This document shows positions 1-8,485 of a DNA stretch of 64,000 nucleotides, piece by piece. The notes below the pieces were generated by a model. That model was not told where the DNA came from. It did not search any database and worked only from the letters and a program-made list of their open reading frames with translations. The DNA lies in NCBI RefSeq assembly GCF_003403095.1, contig NZ_CP031555.1:3846001-3910000 (forward strand), read 5' to 3'. The first letter of the stretch is position 1, and each line of letters begins with the position of its first letter. This stretch comes from Thalassospira indica (GTDB lineage Bacteria > Pseudomonadota > Alphaproteobacteria > Rhodospirillales > Thalassospiraceae). The position numbers and the translations under genes were made by a program.

Positions 1-2
1 CA

Positions 3-575
3 AATGCGATCATTCTTGATGACGGATTGCAAAATCCAACCCTGATCAAGGATTGCAGTTTTGCTGTGATCGACAGCAATTATGGCATTGGCAATGGTCG
101 CGTCATGCCCGCAGGCCCCATGCGCGAACCGCTGATCAGTGGTCTGGAAAAGGTGCGCGCCATCATTCTGATCGGCGACAAGACACCGGACTTCATCACG
201 CGCCTTCCGGCTTCCGTTCCGGTGTTGCGCGCATCGATTGAGGCAATCAACGCGGGTGATTTCAATCAATCCCGCGTTCTGGCCTTTGCCGGCATTGGTC
301 AACCTTCGAAATTCTATGACAGCCTCCGAAAGGCTGGCGCGCAAATCATCCAGACACGTGATTTTTCAGATCACCATCCCTTCACGGTGCAAGAGCTTGG
401 CGATCTGCGTGCCGAGGTGGAACGGCTTGATGCGACACTTGTCACGACCCAAAAGGATCTGATGCGCTTGCCATTACAGGACCGGGACGGCATAAGCAGT
501 CTCGACATTCGTCTGGTGTTCGAGGCACCAGATCAGCTCGCAAAGATTGTGACATCAGTACTTGCCGATGGATAA
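3..575 (+). CDS. lpxK: Tetraacyldisaccharide 4'-kinase LpxK, C-terminal part (5' end outside window)
   Basis: LpxK phosphorylates the 4' position of the tetra-acylated disaccharide to make lipid IVA, on the cytoplasmic face of the inner membrane. The frame is open from the window edge and shows the family motif ILDDGLQNP at once, followed by a FAGIG stretch and a HHPF segment, both usual in the C-terminal half of LpxK. About 190 residues are visible, so roughly the first 130-150 residues of a normal 320-340 residue protein lie upstream. The stop overlaps the start of the acyltransferase gene (ATGGATAA), which argues for translational coupling within a lipid A operon. The identification is firm. 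The TTG at 27 is only an internal codon, not the start. Confidence 0.93.
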   Translation, partial: NAIILDDGLQNPTLIKDCSFAVIDSNYGIGNGRVMPAGPMREPLISGLEKVRAIILIGDKTPDFITRLPASVPVLRASIEAINAGDFNQSRVLAFAGIGQPSKFYDSLRKAGAQIIQTRDFSDHHPFTVQELGDLRAEVERLDATLVTTQKDLMRLPLQDRDGISSLDIRLVFEAPDQLAKIVTSVLADG

Positions 576-1467
576 GAACAGCCAACTTTACAAAATGCGC
601 CAGAAATACATCTCCCACCCGCTTCAGGGTTTCGGGGCGTATCTGGTCTACTGGATGTTTGCGCTGATGCCTGTTGACATGGCATCGGCGGTTGGCGGTT
701 GGCTTCTGCGTACCCTGGGCCCCAAAGTCGGTCAGACCAAAAAGGCACGCAACAATCTGGTTGCGGCGTTCCCGGAAAAGTCGCGCGAAGAGATTGAGCA
801 GATCATTGTTGGCATGTGGGACAATCTTGGCCGTTCGGCTGCCGAAATTCCCCACCTGCATAAAATGCGCCCGGGTGGACCCCGCATTGAAATCGTTGGC
901 ATTGAAAATGGCCTCGCCACCAAGACCGATGACAAGCCCGGCCTGTTCTTTTCCGGTCACATCGGCAACTGGGAAGCGACCATGTGCATCGCCGAGGTGC
1001 TTGATATGGACATGATGAGTGTCTATCGCGCGCCGGATAATCCGTGGGTAGAAGGCCTGTTCATGCGGGCCCGCAAAACCTTTAAGGGGAAACTGGTCAA
1101 AAAAGGCCCGGAGGGTGCACGTAAGCTCACGCGCTATCTGAAAGATGGCGGCCACGCCTGCATGCTGGTCGATCAAAAAATGACAGATGGTATCGCCGTG
1201 CCGTTTTTTGGCCGGGATGCGATGACAGCCCCGGCACTGGCACAGTTTGCCCTTAAATATGATGCACCAATCATTCCCGTTCGTTCAGAACGCCTGGATG
1301 GTGCGCATTTCCGCGTCACGTTCTATCCGCCACTTGAAGTCACCAAAACCGGTGACCGCCGCGCCGACATTCTGGCAATCATGACCGATGTGAACGCCAT
1401 CATGGAACACTGGATCCGTGAGCGTCCCGAACAATGGCTTTGGCTGCATCGCCGTTGGCCGAAGTAA
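568..1467 (+). CDS. lpxL: Lipid A biosynthesis lauroyl/acyl acyltransferase (LpxL/HtrB family)
   Basis: A 299-residue member of the LpxL/LpxM acyltransferase family, which transfers a secondary acyl chain from acyl-ACP to Kdo-lipid IVA at the inner membrane. The diagnostic HX4E catalytic motif is visible as SGHIGNWE (His131, Glu136), preceded by a hydrophobic N-terminal anchor at about residues 20-37. The ATG at 568 overlaps the lpxK stop; a TTG at 562 in the same frame is less likely. Coupling to lpxK supports a lipid A role. Which chain is added (LpxL or LpxM type) cannot be decided from sequence alone. Length is normal for the family. Confidence 0.88.
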   Translation: MDKNSQLYKMRQKYISHPLQGFGAYLVYWMFALMPVDMASAVGGWLLRTLGPKVGQTKKARNNLVAAFPEKSREEIEQIIVGMWDNLGRSAAEIPHLHKMRPGGPRIEIVGIENGLATKTDDKPGLFFSGHIGNWEATMCIAEVLDMDMMSVYRAPDNPWVEGLFMRARKTFKGKLVKKGPEGARKLTRYLKDGGHACMLVDQKMTDGIAVPFFGRDAMTAPALAQFALKYDAPIIPVRSERLDGAHFRVTFYPPLEVTKTGDRRADILAIMTDVNAIMEHWIRERPEQWLWLHRRWPK

Positions 1468-1567
1468 ATCCGACTGGAGTTTTGATCTGGCATTAACCGA
1501 ATAGGAACCCTGTTGGCGCAGACTGGCATTTCGTCCGCTGTCGAACGCGTCTTCGGAGCCCGCCTTT

Positions 1568-2161
1568 TTGCGCCGCTTGCTGATCATTTTCTGTCTTATT
1601 CTGGCTGGCTCGATCTTTGTCGTCTGGCCGACAATGGCGCTTGACCAGGACGACACGACCATTCGTGAAACGGCACGTGATATCCGCTTGCGGATTTCCG
1701 AGCTTGATCAGCAGCTCAAGGAACATCTGAAGCGTGCCCTTGAAGAATTCGGCAGTCGGCAAGTCGAATGCACCTCTGATCAACCCCGAAAATCATTGTC
1801 GCAATGTATCGAAGAAGATGCGCGCGATCTGACACGAACAACCATCACAATTGCCTCGGCCGGGAAGGATGATAAAAACCTTCTTGATGATCTGGCCGAC
1901 ACCGAAGAACGGTTTGCGCTGTTCACCCGCGAGATGAACAAAACCAATGATCTTCTGGCACGCGCAGGTGCAAGGCTTTACCTCAACAGTCTTGATGTTG
2001 CACCGGAAATGGACCAGTTGCGCCGTGATGTGATTGTCTTTGTCGAACGCAAACAGGCCTATGAGCTGCGTACCAAACAGGCGCTTCTGATCGCAACGGT
2101 TGCCATCATTCTGATCGCGATCTTTTCACTGATTTTCGCCGTTATTCAGCGTTTCAGATAA
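1568..2161 (+). CDS. Uncharacterised membrane-anchored periplasmic protein
   Basis: I do not recognise a family. The 197-residue product begins with a signal-peptide-like segment (LLIIFCLILAGSIFVVW, then an A-x-A-like site near residue 24). A charged, mostly helical region with possible coiled-coil stretches follows (residues 30-165). It ends with one hydrophobic transmembrane helix (about 172-193) and a short basic tail. Two Cys residues near positions 68 and 80 could form a disulfide. The start is a TTG with a good GGAG ribosome-binding site 9 bases upstream; no ATG lies upstream in this frame. It follows lpxL by 100 bases and converges on the gamma-glutamyltransferase gene with a one-base gap. 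An envelope role is an inference from location only. Confidence 0.62.
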   Translation: MRRLLIIFCLILAGSIFVVWPTMALDQDDTTIRETARDIRLRISELDQQLKEHLKRALEEFGSRQVECTSDQPRKSLSQCIEEDARDLTRTTITIASAGKDDKNLLDDLADTEERFALFTREMNKTNDLLARAGARLYLNSLDVAPEMDQLRRDVIVFVERKQAYELRTKQALLIATVAIILIAIFSLIFAVIQRFR

Positions 2162-2162
2162 A

Positions 2163-3701
2163 TCAAACGATGATCTGATGACCATTGCGTCGCCCATCCC
2201 CGGTCGCCGAAAGCATGTCGCCCGCCTGATTGACCTTGGCCGCATGCACCCCGCCAAAGAACATGTCCTCGCAATCCCAGCGCTGTTGATTGCCAAGGCT
2301 GAGCCCATCAAGCAAAGCATCATCAAATCCGGGCTCGACCGATAACAGTTTATCTTCGACATGCATGCGCGGGGCCGAAATCGCCCTATGCAGGGTCATG
2401 TCAAACGCATCGATATTAAGCAACACCTGCAGCATGGTTGACCGGATCCGGTTTGACCCGCCAGAGCCCAGCGCAACCGACGCCCCATCCTGGCCAAGAT
2501 AAAGCGACGGCGTCATCATTGATGTCATACGAACACCACACGGCCAGTTATGGAAACCATCCGGCGACAGATCGGCTTCCCCCAGCATGTTGTTCATCAT
2601 GATCCCGGTACCCGGCACGACCCGCCCAGATGTGGAGCCGTTTGAAATCGTCGCTGCGGCAAGATTGCCGTGCTGATCAACCACCGAAATATGGGTGGTG
2701 CCATTCTGACTAAGCGGGCGTTCGCCAATCATCAGACGATAACGCTCACACAGCTCGTCAGCCAGGATCGCCGGACGCGCACCATATTCCCTGCGCGCCA
2801 AACCGGTGGCATGAATGATCCGCGACACCGCTTCAAGATGGCGTTCCGAGCCAAAGGCGCCCAATGCCATTTCCCGCGCAAGCTTAAGACCAAAACCAAC
2901 CAGAACCCCGCCCGATGCCGGCGGCGGGTTCAGGACAAACCGCCCCTTGCGTCCGGACACCAAAAGTGGATCACGCACCAAAACTCGATAGCCTGCCAGA
3001 TCCTGTGCTGTCAGATAACCACCGTGTTCGGCACATCCCTGAACAAGGGCGGCACCAAGGTCACCTTGGTAAAATCCCTCTGCCCCGTTCTCGACCAGAT
3101 AGTTGATGCTTTCTGCCAGATCGGGTTGCCGATGAAGCACACCGGCATCAAGCAGCTCAAACTCATCGGCACCGGTTTTGCCGGCCTTGCCAAACACCTT
3201 GCGGCTTTCGGCGCAAAAGCCCAAAAGCGGCTCGACAATCCCCATGACATAACGCTGAAAGGCATCAAGCTCGACGCCATCGCGCGCGGCACGGATCGCC
3301 GGCTCCGCCAGTTTTGCCATCGGCAGTTTGGCAAGATCGTCATGGACGGCAAAAAGCCCCGCCACCACGCCCGGTGTCGCCACCGAACCATAGCCACCAT
3401 GAAATTCCTGGGTTACGCCACCGGCAAAGGTCGCAAGACGGCTTTCAAACTCAAGGTTTTCACGCGATCGCTTTTCAAGCGGCGTTTCGACAAAGAAATC
3501 ATACAGCCGTGGCGTTTGCCCGGAAGGCCGCGCCATGACAAACCCGCCGCCGCCAAGCGATGCCAGAACCGGCTCTGCCACACAGGCCGCCCACATCGCG
3601 GCAATCACCGCGTCAAAGGCGTTGCCACCCTCGTCAAGCACACGGGCCGCCGCATCTGCGGTAACGGCATGTCCTGCGGCAACGGCCCCGTGGGTTTTCA
3701 T
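2163..3701 (-). CDS. ggt: Gamma-glutamyltransferase family protein (Ntn hydrolase)
   Basis: A 512-residue gamma-glutamyltransferase-like Ntn hydrolase. The family is made as a precursor that self-cleaves before a threonine, which then acts as the nucleophile for gamma-glutamyl transfer or hydrolysis of glutathione and related amides. The start (AVAAGHAVTADAAARVLDEG), the GGGGF stretch near 50-54 and the cleavage region NGTTHISVVD place the likely nucleophile at Thr335. The segment after it (NGSTSGRVVPGTGIMMNNML) matches the small subunit. I see no convincing signal peptide, so a cytoplasmic product is possible, unlike the periplasmic enzyme of enterics. It starts 15 bases after the M23 peptidase stop, so the two are probably cotranscribed with xseA. 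Some members of this superfamily are cephalosporin acylases or hydrolases, so the substrate is uncertain. Confidence 0.88.
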   Translation of the reverse strand: MKTHGAVAAGHAVTADAAARVLDEGGNAFDAVIAAMWAACVAEPVLASLGGGGFVMARPSGQTPRLYDFFVETPLEKRSRENLEFESRLATFAGGVTQEFHGGYGSVATPGVVAGLFAVHDDLAKLPMAKLAEPAIRAARDGVELDAFQRYVMGIVEPLLGFCAESRKVFGKAGKTGADEFELLDAGVLHRQPDLAESINYLVENGAEGFYQGDLGAALVQGCAEHGGYLTAQDLAGYRVLVRDPLLVSGRKGRFVLNPPPASGGVLVGFGLKLAREMALGAFGSERHLEAVSRIIHATGLARREYGARPAILADELCERYRLMIGERPLSQNGTTHISVVDQHGNLAAATISNGSTSGRVVPGTGIMMNNMLGEADLSPDGFHNWPCGVRMTSMMTPSLYLGQDGASVALGSGGSNRIRSTMLQVLLNIDAFDMTLHRAISAPRMHVEDKLLSVEPGFDDALLDGLSLGNQQRWDCEDMFFGGVHAAKVNQAGDMLSATGDGRRNGHQIIV

Positions 3702-3716
3702 GGCTTATCTTTCCCG

Positions 3717-4571
3717 TTACTGACTGGCGTTTGCGGTCTTTTGCGCTTCTTCCATTGGCGGCACCAGCAACTGGGCATCGACGCGCGCCGCCCCGACATT
3801 GACCCGCCAATCCAGATGTGGCCCGGTCGCACGACCTGACTCACCGATTTTACCGATCAAATCGCCCTGTTTGACGACATCACCGACCTGCACATCAATT
3901 TCAGACAGATGCAAAAACGCCGACACCACACCAAGCCCATGATCGATAAACAGTGTCGCACCGGAAAAATACATATCGGGATGGGCCAGCGTCACAATGC
4001 CATCCGCCGGGGCAACAACCGGACTTCCGGTCGGAAGCGCAATATCAACGCCCCAATGCGGTGCGCGCGGCTCTCCATTCAAAATCCGTTGCGATCCATA
4101 AACCCCGCTGATCGGGCCGACCGCTGGCCAGATAAAGCCGTTTTCCAGAAAGTTCTCGGTAAACCGTTCGGTGCGCGCTTCGCGGGCCTGGCGTGAATCA
4201 TCCTGAATGCGGCTGATAACTTCCGGATCGGGCGTAACCATTTTGGGTGCCAGCCCGTCAATCCGTTGAACATTAAATTCGCGATCACCGATCTCGTAAC
4301 TGAACGCCTCGACACTGCCATCGGCATGCCGGATGCTGACCCGTGCCGGGCCTTCGTAATCGCGCGGGAACCCCAGAACAAACCGGCCATCGGGTGCTAT
4401 GGTATCAATCGCCTCATCATCCAGCAGCACTTCCGATCCGGCATCTGTCTGCCCGAACACAATCCCGCCCTGAACAAACTGCCCCTGATAGGTCGGCTCG
4501 GCCGCCTCTGCGGAAAGACTAACCGCCAAAAGGCCCGCTGCGGCCAGCATGCCGGAAATGGTCATACGCAT
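3717..4571 (-). CDS. Secreted M23-family (LytM-like) metallopeptidase with HxD variant
   Basis: A 284-residue protein with a signal peptide (residues 1-24, cleavage near AEAAEP), a central beta-rich region and a C-terminal M23/peptidase domain. M23 enzymes cut peptidoglycan cross-bridges, or act as LytM-type activators when degenerate. The first zinc motif is intact (HWGVD, His172 and Asp176). The second, normally HxH, reads PHLDW (His252, Asp254), so the expected second zinc-binding His is Asp. This may be a subfamily trait; activity cannot be judged from sequence. The gene overlaps the xseA stop by one base (TAATG) and precedes ggt by 15 bases, so it sits in the middle of a three-gene operon. 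Confidence 0.85.
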   Translation of the reverse strand: MRMTISGMLAAAGLLAVSLSAEAAEPTYQGQFVQGGIVFGQTDAGSEVLLDDEAIDTIAPDGRFVLGFPRDYEGPARVSIRHADGSVEAFSYEIGDREFNVQRIDGLAPKMVTPDPEVISRIQDDSRQAREARTERFTENFLENGFIWPAVGPISGVYGSQRILNGEPRAPHWGVDIALPTGSPVVAPADGIVTLAHPDMYFSGATLFIDHGLGVVSAFLHLSEIDVQVGDVVKQGDLIGKIGESGRATGPHLDWRVNVGAARVDAQLLVPPMEEAQKTANASQ

Positions 4572-6247
4572 TACAGAAGGCTCCCTTGTCTGTCGTCGTC
4601 TTTGGGGCTTGGATTTTTCTTCTTCGCCGGTTTGGGTTTGGCGGATTTTTCCGGCGTAGAGATGGCTGCGTTTTGATCCGCGATGGTAGCGCTATCATCC
4701 TTACCCTGCGCTGGCTTTGACGTCGCAACACCTTCACCCGCCGTAACAGGTGTGATGCCATCGCCCATCTCAAGATCATAGGTCTGCCCTGTGACAAGAT
4801 CGGACGATTTACCAACAAGGTTGCCGTCAACGTCGCGCACCACCGCGAACCCGCGTTTCAGCACATTGCGGTAAGAATAACTTTCCAAAAGCCGGTCATA
4901 GCGTGCAAGTCCCTCTGCCTCGCGGGTCAGCGTATTACGAACCGCCCCCTGCAAACGCGTGCCAAGATCAATGATCTGTTTGTCGGCACGGGCAATGTCG
5001 CGTTTGGCGTCACTGGGCCGAAGGCCAGCCACAGCACGATCAAGGCGCGATTGCTGCATCTGAAGGGCGGATTTCATCGCACCATCCAAACGCAATGCCG
5101 CGTTTTCCAAACGCCCGCGCTTTTCTGAAAGCTGTTCACGCGGGCTGACCAGTCGTGCACTGGCCTCGTTCAGGCGGGCACGCGCCTGCTGCGTGACATT
5201 GACCGCCGCACGCGGCAAACGATCCGCCCAGTTATCAAGCGTCTGGCTGCGCTCCTCGAGCATGCGTTTGGGATCGCCCAAACCACGCGCCAGACTTTCA
5301 AGCGCCGTTTTCTTTTCAACGCCCAAACGCCGGACGGCTTGCGCCAGACGAAGACCATCTTCCTCGACCTGACCAATCAGCTCAACCCGGACCGGAACGG
5401 CCTTTTCCGCCGCCCCGGTGGGCGTCGGTGCCCGCAGGTCCGAAACAAAATCGATCAGGGTGGTGTCGGTTTCATGGCCGACCGCCGAAATTACCGGAAT
5501 ATCAGACTCGGCCACCGCGCGGGCAACGACTTCCTCGTTAAACGACCACAGATCTTCAAGTGACCCACCACCGCGCGCAACGATCAACACATCCGGGCGC
5601 GGGATCTGGCCATAGGGCAGAAGATCATTAAAGCCCCGCACGGCTTCGGCCACCTGTTCGGCGGCTCCTTGCCCCTGCACGAGTACTGGCCACAATAAAA
5701 CCCGGCGCGGAAAACGATCGCGCAGGCGATGCATAATATCGCGGATCACGGCACCCGTGGGCGATGTAACAATGCCGATAACATCGGGAAGGAACGGGAT
5801 CGGTTTTTTGCGGTCGGGATCAAAAAGCCCTTCGGCGGCGAGTTTCTTTTTGCGTTCTTCCAGAAGCTTTAAAAGCGCGCCTTCGCCCGCGACTTCCATC
5901 GTCTCGATGACGATCTGGTATTTTGATCGGCCCGGAAATGTTGTGAGCCGCCCGGTAACGATGACTTCCATGCCGTCTTCGGGCACAAGGCCAAGTTTGG
6001 CCGCCTGCCCGCGCCAGCACACGCCATCAATCACCGCCTTGTCGTCTTTCAACGCAAGGTACATATGCCCGCTGCTGGCGCGTTTGAACCCGGAAATTTC
6101 GCCGCGCACCCGCACGAACGAAAACGCATCCTCCACAGTCCGCTTCAGTGCGTTTGACAGGTCGGAAACCGAAAATTCGGGTGCATTTCCCGATTTTACG
6201 GGCGTTTCGGGAACCGGGGCATAAGGGTCGAACAAATCTTGCGTCAT
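4571..6247 (-). CDS. xseA: Exodeoxyribonuclease VII large subunit
   Basis: XseA is the catalytic large subunit of exonuclease VII, which degrades single-stranded DNA in both directions together with XseB. The N-terminal OB-fold is clear (FSVSDLSNALKRTVED and VRVRGEISGFKRASSGHMY, about residues 25-120). The catalytic domain follows (IGIVTSPTGAVIRDI, LIVARGGGSLEDLWSFN, ISAVGHETDTTLIDF), then a long coiled region and a C-terminal Lys/Pro-rich tail. At 558 residues it is longer than E. coli XseA (456) because of this acidic-basic tail after about residue 490. I chose the ATG at 6247 rather than the TTG at 6250. It is divergent from purD. The xseB partner is not in the window. Confidence 0.95.
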   Translation of the reverse strand: MTQDLFDPYAPVPETPVKSGNAPEFSVSDLSNALKRTVEDAFSFVRVRGEISGFKRASSGHMYLALKDDKAVIDGVCWRGQAAKLGLVPEDGMEVIVTGRLTTFPGRSKYQIVIETMEVAGEGALLKLLEERKKKLAAEGLFDPDRKKPIPFLPDVIGIVTSPTGAVIRDIMHRLRDRFPRRVLLWPVLVQGQGAAEQVAEAVRGFNDLLPYGQIPRPDVLIVARGGGSLEDLWSFNEEVVARAVAESDIPVISAVGHETDTTLIDFVSDLRAPTPTGAAEKAVPVRVELIGQVEEDGLRLAQAVRRLGVEKKTALESLARGLGDPKRMLEERSQTLDNWADRLPRAAVNVTQQARARLNEASARLVSPREQLSEKRGRLENAALRLDGAMKSALQMQQSRLDRAVAGLRPSDAKRDIARADKQIIDLGTRLQGAVRNTLTREAEGLARYDRLLESYSYRNVLKRGFAVVRDVDGNLVGKSSDLVTGQTYDLEMGDGITPVTAGEGVATSKPAQGKDDSATIADQNAAISTPEKSAKPKPAKKKNPSPKDDDRQGSLL

Positions 6248-6362
6248 CAAGGGTACTTTATGCTAAAAGCCCGCCTAATAATTTTGCGGGGTGGCAATTG
6301 GGTCTAGCCTAGTTCATCGCGCATGGACCATCAAGCAATCGGACAAGTCGAAGGATAAAGTC

Positions 6363-7646
6363 ATGAAGGTTCTGGTCGTTGGCGGCGGCGGACGTGAACA
6401 CGCATTGTGCTGGGCAATTGCGCGCAGCCCGCGCATTTCCAAACTGTGGTGTGCACCGGGCAATGCCGGTATCGCGGATTCGGCCGAATGCGTTGCGATT
6501 TCCGATGGCGACATCGATGGTCTGGTAAAATTTGCCAAGGACAACGCGGTTGATCTGGTCGTTGTCGGCCCCGAGGCCCCGCTTGTTGCGGGCCTTGTTG
6601 ATGCGCTGGATGCCGTGGGCATCAAATCATTCGGTTGTTCCAAGGCAGCCGCCCAGCTTGAAGGCTCCAAGGGCTTCATGAAGGACATGGTGGCAAAGTT
6701 CGGTGTGCCGACTGCTGCCTATGGCCGTTTTACCGATCCCAAAGACGCCAAGGCGTTTGTCGAAAAACAGGGCGCACCGATTGTGGTCAAGACCGATGGT
6801 CTGGCGGCGGGCAAGGGTGTGACCATTTGTATGACAAATGACGAAGCCTTTGCTGCCATTGAAGAATGCATGGTGGGCGGCAAGTTTGGTGATGCCGGTG
6901 CGGAAATCGTGATCGAGGAATTCCTCAAAGGTGAGGAAGCCTCATTTTTTGCTGTTTGTGATGGCGAAAACGTCATTCCGCTGGTCGCGGCCCAGGATCA
7001 CAAGGCGGTTGGCGAAGGCGACACCGGCCCCAATACGGGCGGCATGGGGGCCTATTCCCCGGCCCCGGTCTTTACCGATGCGGTCGAAGCCAAGGTCATG
7101 GATCAGATCATTATCCCAACCGTCAAGGGCATGGCCGCAGAAGGCCATCCGTTCAAGGGCGTGCTGTTTGCCGGTCTGATGATTAACGATACGGGCAACC
7201 CGAAACTGATCGAATACAACATTCGGTTTGGCGACCCGGAATGTCAGGTGCTGATGACCCGTTTGAAATCGGACGTGCTTGATATCCTGGACGGGGCAGC
7301 CACCGGCACGCTCGATAAAGTCAAACCGGAATGGCACGATGAAACCGCGATGGTCGTTGTCATGGCCGCCAAGGGGTATCCGGGATCCTACGAAAAAGGC
7401 ACCGAGATCAAAAACGTCCCGGCGGCGGACGCCATGGACAAGGTCAAAGTCCTGCATGCCGGTACCAAGATGGATGGCGACAAGCTGGTTGCAACCGGTG
7501 GCCGCGTTCTTGGTGTAACCGCGCGCGGCGCGACGGTCACCGAAACGCAGAAACGTGCCTATGAGGCGGTTGATGCAATTGATTGGGATGGTGGTTTCTG
7601 CCGCCGCGATATCGGCTGGCGCGCGGTTGCCCGCGAACAGGGCTAA
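6363..7646 (+). CDS. purD: Phosphoribosylamine-glycine ligase
   Basis: PurD (GAR synthetase) joins glycine to phosphoribosylamine using ATP, the second step of purine synthesis. The protein is 427 residues, normal for the family. It begins [17 protein letters not shown] and shows the ATP-grasp core ([50 protein letters not shown] and [10 protein letters not shown]). The frame is open 72 bases further upstream, but ATG 6363 has an AAGGA site 9 bases before it and matches the family N-terminus. The last 15 residues ([12 protein letters not shown]) are the usual PurD ending. A strong intrinsic terminator follows 34 bases after the stop. Confidence 0.97.
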   Translation: MKVLVVGGGGREHALCWAIARSPRISKLWCAPGNAGIADSAECVAISDGDIDGLVKFAKDNAVDLVVVGPEAPLVAGLVDALDAVGIKSFGCSKAAAQLEGSKGFMKDMVAKFGVPTAAYGRFTDPKDAKAFVEKQGAPIVVKTDGLAAGKGVTICMTNDEAFAAIEECMVGGKFGDAGAEIVIEEFLKGEEASFFAVCDGENVIPLVAAQDHKAVGEGDTGPNTGGMGAYSPAPVFTDAVEAKVMDQIIIPTVKGMAAEGHPFKGVLFAGLMINDTGNPKLIEYNIRFGDPECQVLMTRLKSDVLDILDGAATGTLDKVKPEWHDETAMVVVMAAKGYPGSYEKGTEIKNVPAADAMDKVKVLHAGTKMDGDKLVATGGRVLGVTARGATVTETQKRAYEAVDAIDWDGGFCRRDIGWRAVAREQG

Positions 7647-7678
7647 GCTGCAAGCAAACCAAGCTACCAAAATCGAAG

Positions 7679-7710
7679 GCCGGGTTACGCAACCCGGTCT
7701 TTTTTTATGG
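7679..7710 (+). terminator. Intrinsic terminator after purD
   Basis: A GC-rich hairpin (CCGGGTT, loop ACGC, AACCCGG) is followed directly by TCTTTTTTT on the plus strand, a textbook rho-independent terminator for purD. It overlaps the last codons and the stop of the convergent ABC ATPase gene: the minus-strand TAA at 7687-7685 lies in the hairpin loop and 3' arm. The ATPase mRNA therefore carries the same hairpin but lacks a comparable U-run beyond it. Confidence 0.88.
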
Positions 7711-8485
7711 CCAAAGATTTCTGGTTTCCGGCGTGATAGCGGATATGGCAGCGGCCCTGATCATCAATCTCGATATCGGCGGCAACCCCGAAAACATCGC
7801 GAAGGTTTTGCGATGTCAAAATCTGTTCGGGTGTACCAAGCGCAATCAGCTTGCCACAATCCATCATCGCAATCCGGTCACAAAACATCGCCGCATGGTT
7901 TAGATCATGGAGGGCGGCAACCACAGTGACCGGCAGTGCGCGCACCAGTTCCAGCAGGCCCAGCTGATGATGGATATCAAGATGGTTGGTGGGTTCATCA
8001 AGCAACAGGAAATCGGGCTGCTGGGCCAAGGCACGGGCGATGTGAACGCGCTGCTTTTCACCGCCCGAAAGCGTATGCCACATCCGGTCCGCAAATGGCC
8101 CCATTTCAACACTGGCAAGGGCTTCGCACACGATGGCGTCGTCGTGCCCTGACCATGGTGTCAGCAAACTAAGATATGGCGTTCGACCAAGCGCGACGGC
8201 ATCGCGCACGGTAATGCGGTCGATGGTGTCGGCCTGTTGTTCGACAAAACCTATATGACGGGCAAGGTTGCGCCGACCGATTTTCTTCATCGGCTGATCC
8301 CCCAGCAACGCCTGCCCGGTCGAGGGTGCACGAATGCCGCCCAGAACCGACATCATGCTGGTTTTGCCCGACCCGTTTGGCCCGATCACGCCAAGAAACT
8401 CGCCACGTGTCACCCGAAGCGACACGTCGCTGATGATTTTTTTGAATCCGGCATTCCAGCCGACATTGCGTAATTCAAGGCTCAT
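7685..8485 (-). CDS. btuD: ABC transporter ATP-binding protein, BtuD/FecE family (probable cobalamin importer)
   Basis: A 266-residue ATPase of the metal-chelate/vitamin B12 importer family. Walker A is GPNGSGKTS (residues 35-43), the signature is LSGGEKQR (139-146), Walker B is FLLLDEP (159-165) and the H-loop is ALHDLNHA. The start is the ATG at 8485, which overlaps the permease stop as ATGA; upstream in-frame codons are less likely. It is the third gene of a binding-protein, permease, ATPase operon behind a cobalamin riboswitch, so import of vitamin B12 or a related corrinoid is the best inference. Siderophore and heme importers share the same fold and cannot be excluded from the ATPase alone. 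Confidence 0.85.
   Translation of the reverse strand: MSLELRNVGWNAGFKKIISDVSLRVTRGEFLGVIGPNGSGKTSMMSVLGGIRAPSTGQALLGDQPMKKIGRRNLARHIGFVEQQADTIDRITVRDAVALGRTPYLSLLTPWSGHDDAIVCEALASVEMGPFADRMWHTLSGGEKQRVHIARALAQQPDFLLLDEPTNHLDIHHQLGLLELVRALPVTVVAALHDLNHAAMFCDRIAMMDCGKLIALGTPEQILTSQNLRDVFGVAADIEIDDQGRCHIRYHAGNQKSLAIKKDRVA

Noticed and set aside
2670-3839. 389-residue plus-strand open frame opposite the gamma-glutamyltransferase gene
   Set aside because: It crosses two genes on the other strand, has no family motif, and is very basic as antisense frames often are.
6291-6362. Upstream extension of purD
   Set aside because: PurD proteins start at the Rossmann-like [10 protein letters not shown]. 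The upstream part lies in the divergent promoter region with xseA.
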